A stretch of DNA of 64,000 nucleotides from Hexactinellida sp. DTS-2022. Its lineage: Eukaryota > Porifera > Hexactinellida. The notes beneath the pieces are model-generated. The model was not told the origin of the DNA, searched no databases, and saw only the letters and a program-made list of their open reading frames with translations. The position numbers were made by a program, and so were the translations under genes. Every line of letters begins with the position of its first letter. Position 1 is the first letter of the stretch. Shown here one piece after another: positions 45,144 through 57,455 of this stretch. The stretch is taken from the NCBI GenBank assembly GCA_028753945.1, contig JAPNXP010000014.1, positions 3,534,001-3,598,000 on the forward strand, written 5' to 3'.

Positions 45144-45531
45144 CAGGGTTGATAAAAAACATTGTTTTTTTTTTAATCAAAAAATTCCGATTTTATTGAT
45201 TTAAATCAGATTTTTTGATTTAGATCATAATTTTGATTTCATTTTTTGTTTTTGCAATCTATTTCACACTGACGTATATTATTTGGCTAATGGATTAATT
45301 ACATTGATAATGACTCATTATCAATTATAATTTGACTCTATCAATGTATTTCTTTTCTTTTCGCAAAAAACAATAGAATAATTAATCTGATTTAAATCAA
45401 TAAATCTGATTTAAATCCTAAAAATCGAATATTTTTGATAAAAATCAGATTTTTGATTTAAATCATTATGATTTTATTCATAATCATTTAAATCATGATT
45501 CAAATCACTTGATTTAAATCAAACAACCCTG
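45144..45531. mobile_element. MITE, GATTTAAATC-rich, CAGGGTTG...CAACCCTG
   Basis: Ends CAGGGTTGATAAAAAACA and AAATCAAACAACCCTG. The interior is built of (GATTTAAATC)-like palindromes. hAT-like ends (CAGGG), but I found no clean 8-bp duplication. Confidence 0.7.
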
Positions 45532-45721
45532 GGTGAATTATAAAATTCAGTGCTCAAATCAGCATTTGAACATATACGTGTTACATTATGTAACCAATGG
45601 ACAACCCCCTCCCCTTATGTCGAGCTTAGTTGATAATTGTTCATCACCTGCTTACTCTGAGAGCGTTATGTAATTACAGCTTCAACGGTTTCGTTAGCGT
45701 TAAATCTTTTCAGCTATGTGT

Positions 45722-46525
45722 TCGACCATGGCCTACTTAATATACGGCCGTGTATGTCACCGAGAAGGCCAAAAAAATAGAAGGCCAGTTTATAAATTTA
45801 ATTCTAGGATAAACTATATCCCTTAATAAGTTATTGTTATTATTTGGGTTGTATATGGGGTAATCAACCATTGCGAGTCCAATGGAACCACTTTTGAGAA
45901 TCTCAGATTTGTGGTTAAGCTGTTTAGGCGCCATTTCATGATGACACAACAAATATACAAAATATACAATTCGAGTCTAAAGAACTACGAGAAAATGAAG
46001 ATAATTTGCTAATATACTTAGTTTACATTTTCAGAATATAGAATGAGAATAAATATATATAGAAACCGGCAATTATATACGTTTTATAGACGAAAATAGT
46101 AAGTTGTAACTCGGATACTACTTGTAATTTAGCATGTGGTGGTTTTATAATTTTTAAAATTTTTAGAATTTCGCCATTTTGTAATTTAGTCGCCTTTGGG
46201 GTATGAAATATATCCCTATTTAGTATTCCTATTATAAAATTATTAGAAAGTAGGAAGAAAATGAAATTTAAGATACTTGAATTTTTTTCATTTACCATAA
46301 ATTGTTACCGTCACCATGAAATGGCGCCTAAGCAGCTTAACCACAAATCCGAGATCCTCAAAAGTGGTTCCATTGGACTCGCAATGGTTGATTACCCCAT
46401 ATACAACCCAAATAATAACAATAAGGGGCATAGTTTATCCTATAATTAAATTTATAAACTGGCCTTCTATTTTTTTGGCCTTCTCGGTGACATACACGGC
46501 CGTATATTAAGTAGGCCATGGTTCG
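45722..46525. mobile_element. Foldback element, ~220-bp arms
   Basis: Left arm 45722-45945 (GTTCGACCATGGCCTACTTA, ATACGGCCGTGTATGTCACC) is repeated inverted at 46308-46525. The ~360-bp loop matches 40250-40540. A CATGGCCTACT..ATATACGGC motif is shared with the arms of the 60996 foldback element. Non-coding. Confidence 0.9.
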
Positions 46526-46535
46526 ACTTAGGGTG

Positions 46536-46672
46536 CTTCAAAAAAATCCAAAATTGCAGATGTCCCGAGGCGGTTCCCTTTATAGGCACTATCTTTTGGT
46601 GGCTCTCGGCTGGTTAATGGATAGTGCCTCCAATGGAAAATGTTGTCAGCACTGCTGCAATTTGGATTTCGC
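46536..46672. mobile_element. Hairpin MITE, ATCCAAAATTGCAG family (copy 2)
   Basis: Same family as 29780-29905 with GATAGTGCCTCCAATGGAA and CGCCATGTCAT following. The flank 46905-47010 also matches 29919-30020. Confidence 0.75.
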
Positions 46673-47205
46673 CATGTCATCATCACCATGAAGATGTTAA
46701 ACCTTTTCAGACTTTTTCGGTAAGCATATAGAGTGGTGGATGTTTTCTTTTATCTGACATCATTTTCGATATATTCAAGTTTCAGTAGAATATAATAGGT
46801 GATGAGTCAGCATTTTTAATGTGCGTGTTGGGTGTTCACCTAATACCAAACCAACTCAAGTGAATATTTAATTCACAAAATTGTAGAATCACATTTTTTT
46901 ATGATGTCATCATCACCTTGGTGTCAAGACCCACTTGTATAGGTGGCATGTGGCATAAAGATCTATTGATAAATTGAAAGTTTGTTTCTATCTTGTATCA
47001 TTTATGAGATTAATGGAATTTAGCTAATTAGTATAAATATTTAATTAATTAATTAATAATTTAACAAATAATTATGGATAGCAAAATAAATTAAGTTCAA
47101 TTAATTACAATAATTATGAATTTAAATTGAATTTCAATATAATATTTAAATTCAGCTCACTCGATAACCGCAATCATCTAATGGATCCAGCTCTATTCTT
47201 TAAAT

Positions 47206-47358
47206 CAGGGGTCGGCAAACTCCGGCCTTTAGGCCGGATACGGCCTAGCTTGTATTCCAGTCCGGCACCACTTCCTAGGACATCTTCTTTCTTCTGTTCT
47301 AGCGCGCCTTCTTAACCCCTGAAATGGCCTAATGGTCCGAATTTATTGCCGACCCCTG
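47206..47358. mobile_element. hAT MITE, GGGGTCGGCAAACT family
   Basis: Starts CAGGGGTCGGCAAACT and ends TTGCCGACCCCTG, with flanks CTTTAAAT (47198-47205) and CTATAAAT (47359-47366), a 7/8 duplication. 153 bp. Confidence 0.9.
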
Positions 47359-47428
47359 CTATAAATTAATTAGAATTACATATGTCATTGTTTCCATTGT
47401 GTAAGAATATTTCTCGCAGATGTAAATA

Positions 47429-47939
47429 CAGTGTACTCCGCTTAATTGGGACAACTCCCCAAGAACTGAATCCTTTCCATTGAAGCTAATGCTTAAAATT
47501 TCGGTTAATCGGTACAAACTCCGCCTAATTGGGACAAACTCAACATATTGGGTACAAAATTGTGCTCGCTTAATAGAAATTAATATTGATCAAAACTAAT
47601 TTTAATCATCTGGTCAATTCTGAAAAAGGAATGGCAAAATATCCAAATAGGGCCGATTTTATTATTGAATTCCATAATTCTAAATTCACCAGGGATTATG
47701 ACCTTTGGTTCTGGCATAGTTTAAAACGGTTCACAGAATATTAGGGTAATAGTATGGGTTTGAGTCCAATCAAGTGTCCGCGGGCATTGGAGGAATCGTT
47801 GTAACATGTTTAAAATTAAAATTGTTGTAAATCGTAGGTAGATCACTACTTTACAGAATATTTTCGGTTAATTGGGATCTCCCCTTAATTGGGACAAGAG
47901 GCCTGCAACAAAAGTGTCCCGATTAAGCTGAATAGACTG
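47429..47939. mobile_element. TA-flanked mariner-type MITE
   Basis: Ends CAGTGTACTCCGCTTAATTG and ATTAAGCTGAATAGACTG, with TA on both sides. 511 bp, with inner TTAATTGGGACAA blocks. Non-coding. Confidence 0.82.
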
Positions 47940-49459
47940 TATAATCACATATTCTGTCGGTGTTATGGAATGTAAATCTTAGTTTTCAATTAGAAAATAG
48001 ATGCCTACTCGATCTCACTACCGGAGTCAATATAATTATCTCAATCTGAAACAATAGAATAAAATTTTACACTTTCAATTGAACTGAAGTATTAGTAAAC
48101 AAAGGGAATTTGCAACTCTATTGTGTGACAAACGCAACTCAATTTAAAAATTCGTGCACTGTGAAAAGGTATAGATTTTAATTCTCTATCGAATGCATAT
48201 AAATTGAATATTCTGGCACCATTTATTGTTCTTTTGCCAACATCAAGGTATTCAAACTTCCTCCCATTGTTGTTTAAACCGCCCTCACGATCCTGATCTC
48301 TCTGCTGTTCCTATGCAGCTATACTCGCTATCAAACAGTCTATTCTCTCCAATATAGCGATCGTTTTCAATCGTATTTTCACATCCTCTTTCCCAATACC
48401 ATCCAACTCACGCATGATTTTGGCAATTTTAATCCTTATTCTGCAAGACTTTCCATCGTAAATGAGTTGCTAGTCAAATACTGTATCAAGTCAAATATAG
48501 TTAGTTAGTGCAAATCAGGCTTTCATCAATACAAATTTTTTCTCCGCTCCTAGATTAAATTTCACCTTTCTCTCACGCGCCTAAAATACTCAATTTCTAC
48601 TACGTCTATGGAACCATCTCTCGATTTTATCACTCCTAGAAAGGTTTTATTTAAAAATTACGCCCCTTGCTCGAGTTACGCACTCCTGGATGGAACCCTG
48701 GTGCAAATATTGTAGGACAGTAGAGTAGATTGTGCTAGACGCTAGTTAAACTAGTAATTGTAATATCTATATGATGACCCCTTCGGTCTCGGTTAACGGT
48801 TGACTCAAGTTAACGGCCGCTATGCAGCCTTACTCCTCACCCTTTCTGCCATAGAAAATGGTAGAACGGGATGTTATATAGATCCCTTTTTTGATTTGTA
48901 TTTTTTAAACTTGTTTTTAATATTCTAAATTTATAAATGCAAATTCGTGTACAGCATGCTTGTTTACCTATAATAGCTATTGAAAGCAAACTTCTAGGTT
49001 GATTTTGAATTTCATCAATTTGTTTACCTATTTTTGTAACAACAATAAATATTCATATTATAAGTTTATAAATGCCAAATTCGAAATCAACATACTTGTT
49101 TACATATTATAACATTTATTTACCAATTGTAACATTTGAAAGTTAGCTCATATCTTATATATATTCGGTTTCTATTCCCCCCATCACTTTAATACAATCC
49201 GGACAAACACACAAACAAACAAACAACAATCGAGATTTGATAATATGGATGTATACTATTAACTAGGTTTCTATTTATACTACTCGTGAGATCTATTGCT
49301 CTGTAAGTGTATCAAGAGTTCTATCTCGCAATTAGTAAAAAATTGTTGGCATAAGAATATGACTAGATCAGAAATTGGTTGCAATTTCGAAAAATTACAT
49401 ATTTTAATGATTTCTTTATTTGGCAACGTATATTTCTTGTGAATAGATGTTTGCTCATA
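47940..49459. other. Repeat-rich non-coding region
   Basis: No gene. A diverged inverted relative of the 41970-42065 block lies at 48776-48830. A hAT-like 3' end (GGATGGAACCCTGG) is at 48690-48705, and a run of CAAACAAACAAACAA occurs at about 49210. Confidence 0.5.
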
Positions 49460-49630
49460 CAGTCGAAATCGGGTTTTTTTGCCTTATCGGGTTATTTTAC
49501 CTCCTTGCTTCTCCTTGTTTCTTCATAACCTCATAGAACTGTATATTATTAAATACGGGTTTTTTGCATATCGGGTTTTTTGCCTCTTTTTCCATGCAGT
49601 TAGGGTATCAAAAAAACCCAGTTTCGACTG
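49460..49630. mobile_element. TA-flanked MITE, CAGTCGAAATCGGG
   Basis: Ends CAGTCGAAATCGGGTTTTTT and CCCAGTTTCGACTG, with TA on both sides (49458-49459, 49631-49632). 171 bp. Confidence 0.85.
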
Positions 49631-49841
49631 TATTACATAGATACAACTCAAAAACCTAAGAAACTTAATTCAATGAACAATAAAGAAGCGTATTTATTTC
49701 TCAATAAGAGCGAGAGTTGTTCAAACGCAGCCCACAAATACATCCAGATCTTCGATTTGGATTAATCCAATTTTAATTATTTTGAATCCAAATTTAATAA
49801 ATTCAAATTGTCAGGGGTAAACTGCGTTAATTTGAATAATA

Positions 49842-50657
49842 TTGATGCCAGGAATACTCAACGGTCAACCTTTTATCCCTGTTGATGCGCAAGATAACAA
49901 TTTTTCCAAGAAACTGAAATGTGTTTCTACTGATGATTCAATCGCAACTGTAGCCACTGAACTTTTTGCAGAACTTCCAATAGTGAAACTGTGTGTTCAA
50001 ATCCTGACCAGTGAACACAAATAAGTGAGTTCAAATTGAAATCCGAAAGGTCTAGGCTCAATTTCTTATTTCAGCACATAATCGTATTCTTAGTCGTGAA
50101 TATGTCTCCGGAATGGATATTGCAACCTATACACTCAAATTAATTCTAATATTGAGCATTACAAGAAGTTATGGTTCTGAAATTTGGAATCAGGTACTTT
50201 TGCACAGCCCTTGAAACATTCACCAATTGATTATATATCTGCTTTCTTGCAGATACAGTTTGGAAATTGGTAACAGAAATAATCGAAGATTCGAAAATTT
50301 CCAAGACAGAGGGCATCATTTTTCTAACATATAAAAAAGTTGCTTCATTCTGATTCGATATATCACGTTCATATCGAATTAAATTAATCGAATGTATTGG
50401 GGATTACGGTTGATGCAGGTTTATCTTATTTATAGTTCATCAATACGCGAGAGGATTCTGAGATGTTTAGAGTAGATCCAGGTCAATACTCAATAAAAGT
50501 AGAAATTGCAAATAGGGTCGATGTTTCAGGTAGTCTTAGAATCTACAACAAAATAAGCACTACCCCAATTTCACAACTAAAAACGTTTTACTCTTTGCTT
50601 TCAAGGTTCTTTCGATTAAATACAGAAACTCTGCAACAGTGTGGAACCATGCGGTAA
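49842..50657 (+). pseudogene. Cluster of exon-like ORFs, unrecognised
   Basis: Three to four short open stretches are separated by AG/GT signals. The first, from ATG 49842 (MPGILNGQPFIPVDAQD ... VSTDDSIATVATELFAEL), ends in a stop at 50022 overlapping a GTGAGT. The next (HNRILSREYVSG ... YGSEIWNQ, about 50075-50192) ends at CAG|GTACTT. A third, TVWKLVTEIIEDSKISK, follows an acceptor TTGCAG (about 50254). The last is INTREDSEMFRVDPGQYSIK. Codon usage and splice signals look gene-like, but phases do not join. I do not recognise a family. Either a decayed host gene or exons I have mis-phased. Confidence 0.35.
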
Positions 50658-51494
50658 TAGCTAAAATTTGACATAGCCAAATACTAATTTAAATGCGTAA
50701 ATTCATTTCTATATAATGTTGAAGGAATAGAAAAATTTTATTCTCATTTGCCTGGTTAAATATATCATGCCTACACAAAGTCTTATAGTTATGCATAAAA
50801 TTTGAAAAATCAATTTCTGAAAAAAACACAAAATATCTATTGTTAGCCAACGTTGCTATTTTTTTATTATGCTAGATTCTTTGGTAATTCAAAACATATA
50901 TGTGTGTTCTTATACATCATTTGATAGATTTTAACTGGTTTTCAAACTGAACTAACAATATGATTATTTTTTATGAATTTTCTTTTCGGGCTATTTTATT
51001 AATAACTTCCTGCATTGTGGCAAATATTCCAACTGTCCGATCTTAGAATGCAAACAATTGCGAGCTGAATAGTTTTGCTTTCTTTATATTGTCTATTCAT
51101 CTAAGCTTCGATTTAAAACATTTATACGCCCGCCCAAAGGCGCTCAAATATATTTTCGAGCTAAAGTAAAAAGTTGGGTCAAAATGTCGGGCGGTTTTTC
51201 AATTTTCCAATTTTGAACATTTATCTTAATTGACTAATTTCCCTTCTAGTTGTTAACAAATAATGATTTAAAATAATATAAATTGATTTGCTTGAATAAT
51301 AACTATTGTAATCTGAACTAGCTCTTCAAATTTGACAATTTGAGTGAATTTGTTTCTAACAAAGACACATGTGACACTTAAGTAGCTAACGACAGATGTA
51401 TCATTATATCTGTACTAACTCTAATTGAAATTAGTCCTTATGTTGTTAAATCTCAACCCTTTACTGTTAAAAAATCGTTTCAAAGGTATAAAGG
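50658..51494. other. AT-rich, no gene
   Basis: Nothing recognised. Upstream flank of the TATA box at 51495. Confidence 0.45.
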
Positions 51495-51502
51495 TATATA
51501 AA
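51495..51502 (+). promoter_or_regulatory. TATA-like TATATAAA
   Basis: GGTATATAAACACCC resembles the TATA at 32579. Downstream ATG 51547 gives only five codons, so any transcript would have to be spliced or non-coding. Confidence 0.3.
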
Positions 51503-54391
51503 CACCCTAAACCTGCGTACAATACACATTATACAATAATTCACTAATGGAAAGCAATCAATAAATGTTAGTTCATACTATATAGTTACTGAATTTTTGT
51601 ATTAGCCTCCTAGGTATATTAACTTTTTTCATGTTTCCATAAATTTTTTTAACATAAGGTAGAGCAGCTATTGCAGTGTCATGCATAGATCGTAACCTCG
51701 AGTTAACGATTGGTATTATTTATTATGAGTCATCATCGGTATGGATTTTTGGGACAATTTTGATTATGTTTAATAGAAAATACAGATTCTGTGTAAATTA
51801 TTGGTCTACCAAACCTACCGAAGCCTACCCACATGATACGTGATCAATTTACTAATTGGCAATATTATTCATTACACTAATTAAACAATCGTTTCCATAA
51901 GAAAAATACCCTAGCGGGGCAAAAACAGGGAGGGGGGAGCAAAAGAACTTGGAGGGGGGCAATTGCCCCCCCCGCGCCCCCCCCCTAGTAAAACCCTGGC
52001 ATAAATGATAGTGATATATATCTGATTATTATTTACCCATATTAAAAATATTCAAAATAAATGAATGATGATGTCATTTTCAGATATTTCTGGTTGAGTT
52101 AAAAAATTGGATTCTACGGAGTCGATTTCCTACCTGTACTAATGCATCTTTTATGCGTACCATAAACGTAAATACCTATTACCCCATAGTCCCCATTTTG
52201 CCACACTGTGTCTGCTAAACTATGGTGCATATTCTTACTAGTGCACCTTTTCCTCTCTACCAGTAAGTTTGTTCGCAAAGTATAAAAAAATTGATATAGT
52301 CTCTATTAAGCGTTGTCGACTAGTTAAATTTCTGATGAAGATTTATCAAACCTCCTACATTTTCTGCTCGAGAATATGGCATGGAGTTATCATGTTGCCA
52401 CTGTCTTGTTAAAGTGTGTTCAATCGATTGATGTCATTATATTGAGTGGTGCTGGTGGCGCACTGTGGCACATGCTCATCTCAAAGAATTTGCATTGATG
52501 AGATCTTATTTTCCGATGAATCGCCAGTTTCAAGATTCGATTGCACTATTTAATGAGAAGAATTTCTGACGTTAGATTATATTTTGAGATTTGTTGAGCT
52601 CATCTATCGACTTCTACTATAGATATATCTGGCATCACCTCTCCATGGCTATTTATGCGTATTCCGCTGGTTAATGCTGCTTATATATCGCCTAGGTGCA
52701 GGATCACATAAATGATCTCCAAAATCTACATTGATCCAGACATCCATGAAGTGAGTTAGAGCTTTATTAACAGAAAAAATCGGCAATAAATTGATCTTCC
52801 ATCCTGCGATGGAGGTACCACCTTAATTCGGTGGTGGATTAAGGGGGAGGGGCGGATGGGGCGGTCGCCCGGGGCCCGAGCCTAAAGGGGGCCCAATACA
52901 AAGCTGTAATATTTGTATTGAGAAATGTGTTGCATTATAATGTTTAAGTAGTGAAAAAATGTCAACGATACAATTAATAGACAGCACACCTTAAAATTAA
53001 CAAGCCTAGTCCTAATCTACTTTACATTAAATTTTTCGAGTCTAAATATATTCTCCACTTCACAGTAATGCATCCTATTCACAAGTCGGGGGAAACTAAA
53101 AGAAACGAAACTCACCTTCGCGAAGAACAACTAAACAAGAACGTCTTAACTTCCTAAACTAGACACAATCACAATCCCAAGAATTGTCAGCCGAAGACTA
53201 TGAGCTTCATTTTATTCATTTGTATCTAGTTTTAAAAAAAACCCTCACAGACGGGATGGGAGTGTGCTCCTTCTGATTACACTTCCCCAATGTTTAATTT
53301 AACTAGAATTTCAATATTCAAATTACATTTCATCTTAATGTAATACAATTTAATTAATGTTTGAATTGTGAAGACTTCAAATGTTTAATTAAATTAATTA
53401 AAGATTAATTATTACAAATAGAAATTAGGAATACGTGCTAGTATTTACGTTACTATCTTGAATAATAAATTGACATCATCATCAACTTGTAATATATTCC
53501 AACTTCCAAGTGTTTCAATTGCACTTGTATGAAACACACTATTCACTTACAAACCAATCAATAACAGTCATTATCCTAGCAGATAGTAGGCTTATGTAAT
53601 ATGTTCTATTGTATTGAGTATACTATAGAGTAATTACAATATGGAGAAGATGGCTGATTTATGTAAATAATCGTTAATAAAACGTAGAATTGATTAGCGA
53701 CCTAATAATTTTAATTGATATATAGAAAGAATATCCTTAAGAGAATACAACCTCTATATTTTCAATAACTAATTCGAATTATTAAAGAGTCACTGGACCA
53801 GAATACAAATTTCGATATAACTGACGAACAAAAGCGAAATTGAGAAATCAGGCTTCGAGGTGATCATCTCCAGAAAATTCTATATCTCTTGTCCAAATTT
53901 TAAATCTCTATCCCTTATGGTTTAGTCAGACCATCGCGTACGGCCGGCCGGCCGGCCGGAAGTCCGACAGAGGTAAATTCAATAGTGTGCACTTATAGTA
54001 TAAAACTATAGTAGGACCCTACTATAACGTTTTTACTAGAAGAAGCACTCTAAAAAATTACTTGCAGTATGGACTCCAGTTTTATCGAGTCAGAGTATCA
54101 AGTTCCAGAGGTTGTAGAAGAGCAACAAGCTTTTAACTCAGAAAGAAATACAACTTGTGAATAACATTGGGTTGTGGGACGATATATCAGAAGACTTACG
54201 AAATCGTTGGATAGCAAAAGGTAGTGAAGAATGTAGAAATAATTGTAACGGCCCTGTAGGATTATATTTAGGGCTGTCCTCAAAGAAGCTACTAAAGGCC
54301 CGTGGTTGATATCCGCCCGGCGCCAATATACCCTTAATCCGTCTCTGCCTTAACTGGAAATGTTGCAAGAGATTCTTCCTATATGGTTATA
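51503..54391. other. Repeat debris, no gene
   Basis: Solo CCCCC-rich hAT termini lie at 51930-52010 and 52835-52890. A region at 52380-52560 with stop-riddled coding-like text (CVQSIDVIILSG) could be an old transposase, family unclear. 53770-53890 and 53985-54060 match 21830-21940 and 22880-22960. A (CCGG) run is at 53940-53960. No real gene. Confidence 0.5.
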
Positions 54392-54491
54392 CAGGTAAAC
54401 CTCCCAAAGCGGCACCCATCGGGAGAATGATTTTGTGCCGCTTCTCGGAGGTTGCCGCTACTCGGAGGTGCCGCTTTGGGAGGTTTACCTG
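54392..54491. mobile_element. TA-flanked 100-bp hairpin MITE
   Basis: CAGGTAAACCTCCCAAAGCG and CGCTTTGGGAGGTTTACCTG, a perfect inverted pair, with TA on both sides (54390-54391, 54492-54493). Confidence 0.9.
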
Positions 54492-54570
54492 TAGAACATT
54501 TATGAAGTCTATCACTACTAGTTAATTAGATAACGATAAATAACCTATTTATCAATGGCCTTCATTTAAT

Positions 54571-55475
54571 CAGTGGCGGCGCGAGGGGCGGGAATTCTTT
54601 TGTCTGTTATAGGAGTACTTAATGTTAATGCGGAAATGCTATACGGCCTGCACAGGCAGTCCATAATTACCGTAAACTGGGGCGACTTTGTCCCATTATT
54701 CCACGTTTATCAATGTATTTCTTTAAATAATCTCTGGGAATATTTTATTTGTCAATTAATTTTATTGGTAGCACATAACATGTTCAAATAATGAGATAGC
54801 TAAATTTTGGGGTACTTCTAACCAAATTATTCAAAAAGTTTATCTTGGGCCAAAGCTACCTATATCATGGAGTTCAAATTCTCCCATTATGTTAAACATG
54901 TGAAATACAAGCATTTGATAAGAAAACGATATTGACAAATCTTACAGTATGCACTTATTTGATTGGTTTAGAAAATTATTACTTTATACTGGAATCCATG
55001 GAAGACTTGGTGAACTATGTGCACATTGATGTATTTCCTCGAAATTCCAAGGAAGTTCTAAACATTATATCTTTGTTGATATATACTCTAAATACTCAAA
55101 TTAATAAAACAAGAATAACATACTTCACCAAATAATGAATAAATGTGATCATATTGATAATATGTTGAATGAAACTCACAATATAGTATCCAAGGTTTTT
55201 AAACCGCAATATTTCTTATTTAAAAAATATTTAATTAAAATTGCTATTGTGGGACAAAGTAACCTCCTGGCTCAAAATCGCCCCAGTTTACGGTAGCTGT
55301 TTTGCTGAGATTCCCCACCGTATACTATTATAGGACAGATTATTTAACTAAGTTTTGTAATTAAAAATATCGATTTTGGTTTGAATGTGAATTTTGGAAT
55401 GTCTACAACTATTGGGTTTTCCCTCCAGTGCATTGGTTCGCCCCCCCCAATGGGGCTGTGCTGGCGCCGCCCCTG
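54571..55475 (+). mobile_element. hAT element, CAGTGGCGG family, carrying a nested MITE
   Basis: Starts CAGTGGCGGCGCGAGG and ends CTGGCGCCGCCCCTG, with duplication CATTTAAT (54563-54570) and CCTTTAAT (55476-55483), 7/8. Without the nested MITE it would be 279 bp. A second, inverted copy starts at 63722. The target itself is a repeat that also occurs uninterrupted at 60267. Confidence 0.92.
54670..55293. mobile_element. Nested TA-flanked MITE, CCGTAAACTGGGGCGA
   Basis: Ends CCGTAAACTGGGGCGA and TCGCCCCAGTTTACGG, with TA on both sides. 624 bp. The paralogous copy at 63722 lacks it and retains one TA (about 63910), confirming the insertion. Confidence 0.92.
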
Positions 55476-55790
55476 CCTTTAATCCATGGTCCAGTTTCAC
55501 AAATTTGGTGCATAGGCCTTATATAACTTATGTCACGGTTCAGGAAATTTAGGGAGCACCTAGCAAGACAATTCTCATTCGAAGTGAATATAAAAGATAT
55601 ACTTGTTAGTTGACAACACCGAATAATCCCATACTCGTTAACCACCGACTTTCAATTATCAGCAAAAAATATTTGGTAAATTTAACCAACCAGGATCTCA
55701 TTGTGGATAACTTAATGTTGTGTAGGGAAGATCAGCAAGGACGTATAGACTGCATGTTATGAAAAATTAATTCATTAATAGAGGTTATTT
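55476..55790. repeat. Target repeat flank, CCATGGTCCAG
   Basis: 55476-55560 continues the repeat seen at 60267-60345 (CCATGGTCCAG, AAGGCCTTATATAAC). The rest is unassigned AT-rich DNA. Confidence 0.5.
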
Positions 55791-55933
55791 AGGGATGGGA
55801 CGGATGCGAATTTTTCCACTTCCGCGAATACGGATGTGCAAGCGGATACCAAATTTTTAACTCCGCGGATTCGGATGCGGATGCGGAGCTCAAACCTATT
55901 GGCTTTCATGTTTACAATTGTACCATTAATATA

Positions 55934-56328
55934 CACTGGACTCTCGTAATACGAAACAGGGAATATGCGAACAAGCTTTCATTCCCATACAAATACATGC
56001 AAATGAATGCATTGCAGACTATTAGGGAGTATGATCTGTGTAAGTGGTAAGCATCTGGCCTTTCTAAGAGTCCACCTGTAGATAAAGGATCCCCATTTAG
56101 ACGTTAACTGAAATAACGATATGTAAAAAATAGAGAAGTAGACTATAAGAGAAATGGGCTTAGAGAATAGATTATTAGAGAAGAACAATATTACGTCAAT
56201 TACAGTGCAATTAAACTAGTACAACTTGGAAAATTGTGAATATGGTTGAATAACAAAATTATGTTAGACATTTAGAGAAGTGGACTATCTGATAAGTGGA
56301 GAAGTGGACTATTATAAAGAACAGACTG
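55934..56328. mobile_element. Nested TA-flanked mariner-type MITE
   Basis: Ends CACTGGACTCTCGTAATACG and ATTATAAAGAACAGACTG, with TA on both sides (55932-55933, 56329-56330). 395 bp, inside 55791-57151. Confidence 0.75.
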
Positions 56329-56517
56329 TAATTGGGAGGGGAAGGATGTGGAATTGATAAACCCCGCGGATGCAGATGTTAGGCGAATGCAGATGTTTGG
56401 CGAATGCAGATTTTAGGCGAATGCGTGATTTTTAACTCCGAGGAATCGGATGTAAAGGCGGAGTTGATAAATCATGCGAAGCTCCGCGGATACGGATGCG
56501 GAAGCGGGAGCTCTGTG

Positions 56518-57135
56518 CAGTGTTTGCCAGAAAAGACCACCCCGGAAAAAACCCCATGGAAAAAACCGGTTTTTTCCACCCCGGAAAAGGGCACTAAATT
56601 TGGAAAAAACCATTTATGACCATATATGGCAACACTGCATGCCCATCTATGGTATGCTTCCATATGCAAGAGACAAATTTTCTAATGAGATTCTACACTT
56701 CTAGTGCACCGATTGTTAAATTTGGGACTTTTGAGAATGGGTCACTTCCCTAATGTTAAACTATGGTTAGTGGATTAACCACTGAATACACTGATAATAA
56801 GTCTGATATACTTATATGATATGTTTACTAATACGAAGTACCAAAGGTGCTAGGTGAACGCTGATAAGTGTGGTATACAGGAATTCTTCGATACCAAATA
56901 ATCATTTAAAAGTAATCTGACCATATGAAAGATATCAAATTGTGGAATATGCATTTACTTACTATAGACAGTAAAATAGTAACCGCACTGTCACCGAAAT
57001 ATATTAATCATGCGTGGGCCAGTAAATAGAAAAAGGCAGAAAAGTCCAGAAAAGGGCGATTTTTTTCCGGAAAAAACCGGTTTTTTCCACCTGCCCCGGT
57101 CTTTTCTAGAAAAGGGCGGTTTTTTCCGAACACTG
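56518..57135. mobile_element. Nested hAT MITE, CAGTGTTTGCCAGAAAAG
   Basis: Starts CAGTGTTTGCC, ends CGAACACTG, with a perfect 8-bp duplication GCTCTGTG (56510-56517, 57136-57143). The subterminal regions are A/T runs with GGAAAAAACCGGTTTTTTCC. Confidence 0.92.
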
Positions 57136-57159
57136 GCTCTGTGCCATCCCTAGTTATTT

Positions 57160-57455
57160 CTATTGATTGATAAGTTTAGTAGTATTGATTCATACTTGAC
57201 CATTTCTTGTAAATTTTGATTACGATATACAACTGGAGTCAATGCCTCAGTAAATCCCTAGGCCAATAGGTTGGTATTACAAAATGTGATACCAACCTAT
57301 TTGTTGCATGTCTAAAATGATGAAAAATCGTGCTGTTTGAGCTCATATATAATGCGGTGGACATATTTGTTTTTGCAATATTGGGACATATACAAAGATG
57401 CATATTGTGGCGCCTATTGGGGGCGCCATCCTAAACAATTCGGGTTACATCCGAT
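57160..57455. other. Short spacer, no gene
   Basis: A small hairpin ATAGGTTGGTATTACAAAATG... / GTGATACCAACCTAT at about 57268-57301. Nothing else. Confidence 0.5.

Larger units (their letters stand above)
55791..57151. mobile_element. hAT-like element AGGGATGG...CCATCCCT with two nested MITEs
   Basis: Ends AGGGATGGGACGGATGCG and CCATCCCT, with flanks GGTTATTT (55783-55790) and AGTTATTT (57152-57159), a 7/8 duplication. The interior is rich in CGGATGCGGA. Subtracting the two nested insertions leaves about 340 bp. Confidence 0.85.

Noticed and set aside
47127-47315. ORF overlapping the GGGGTCGGCAAACT MITE
   Set aside because: Crosses the MITE boundary and its TSD, with no domain.
52380-52560. 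Possible Tc1-type transposase remnant
   Set aside because: Only a few scattered residues resemble it and no DDE motif could be placed.
56404-56704. Overlapping ORFs on both strands with FPPRK/PEKTPW text
   Set aside because: They come from GGAAAAAACCGG hairpin repeats of the nested hAT MITE.
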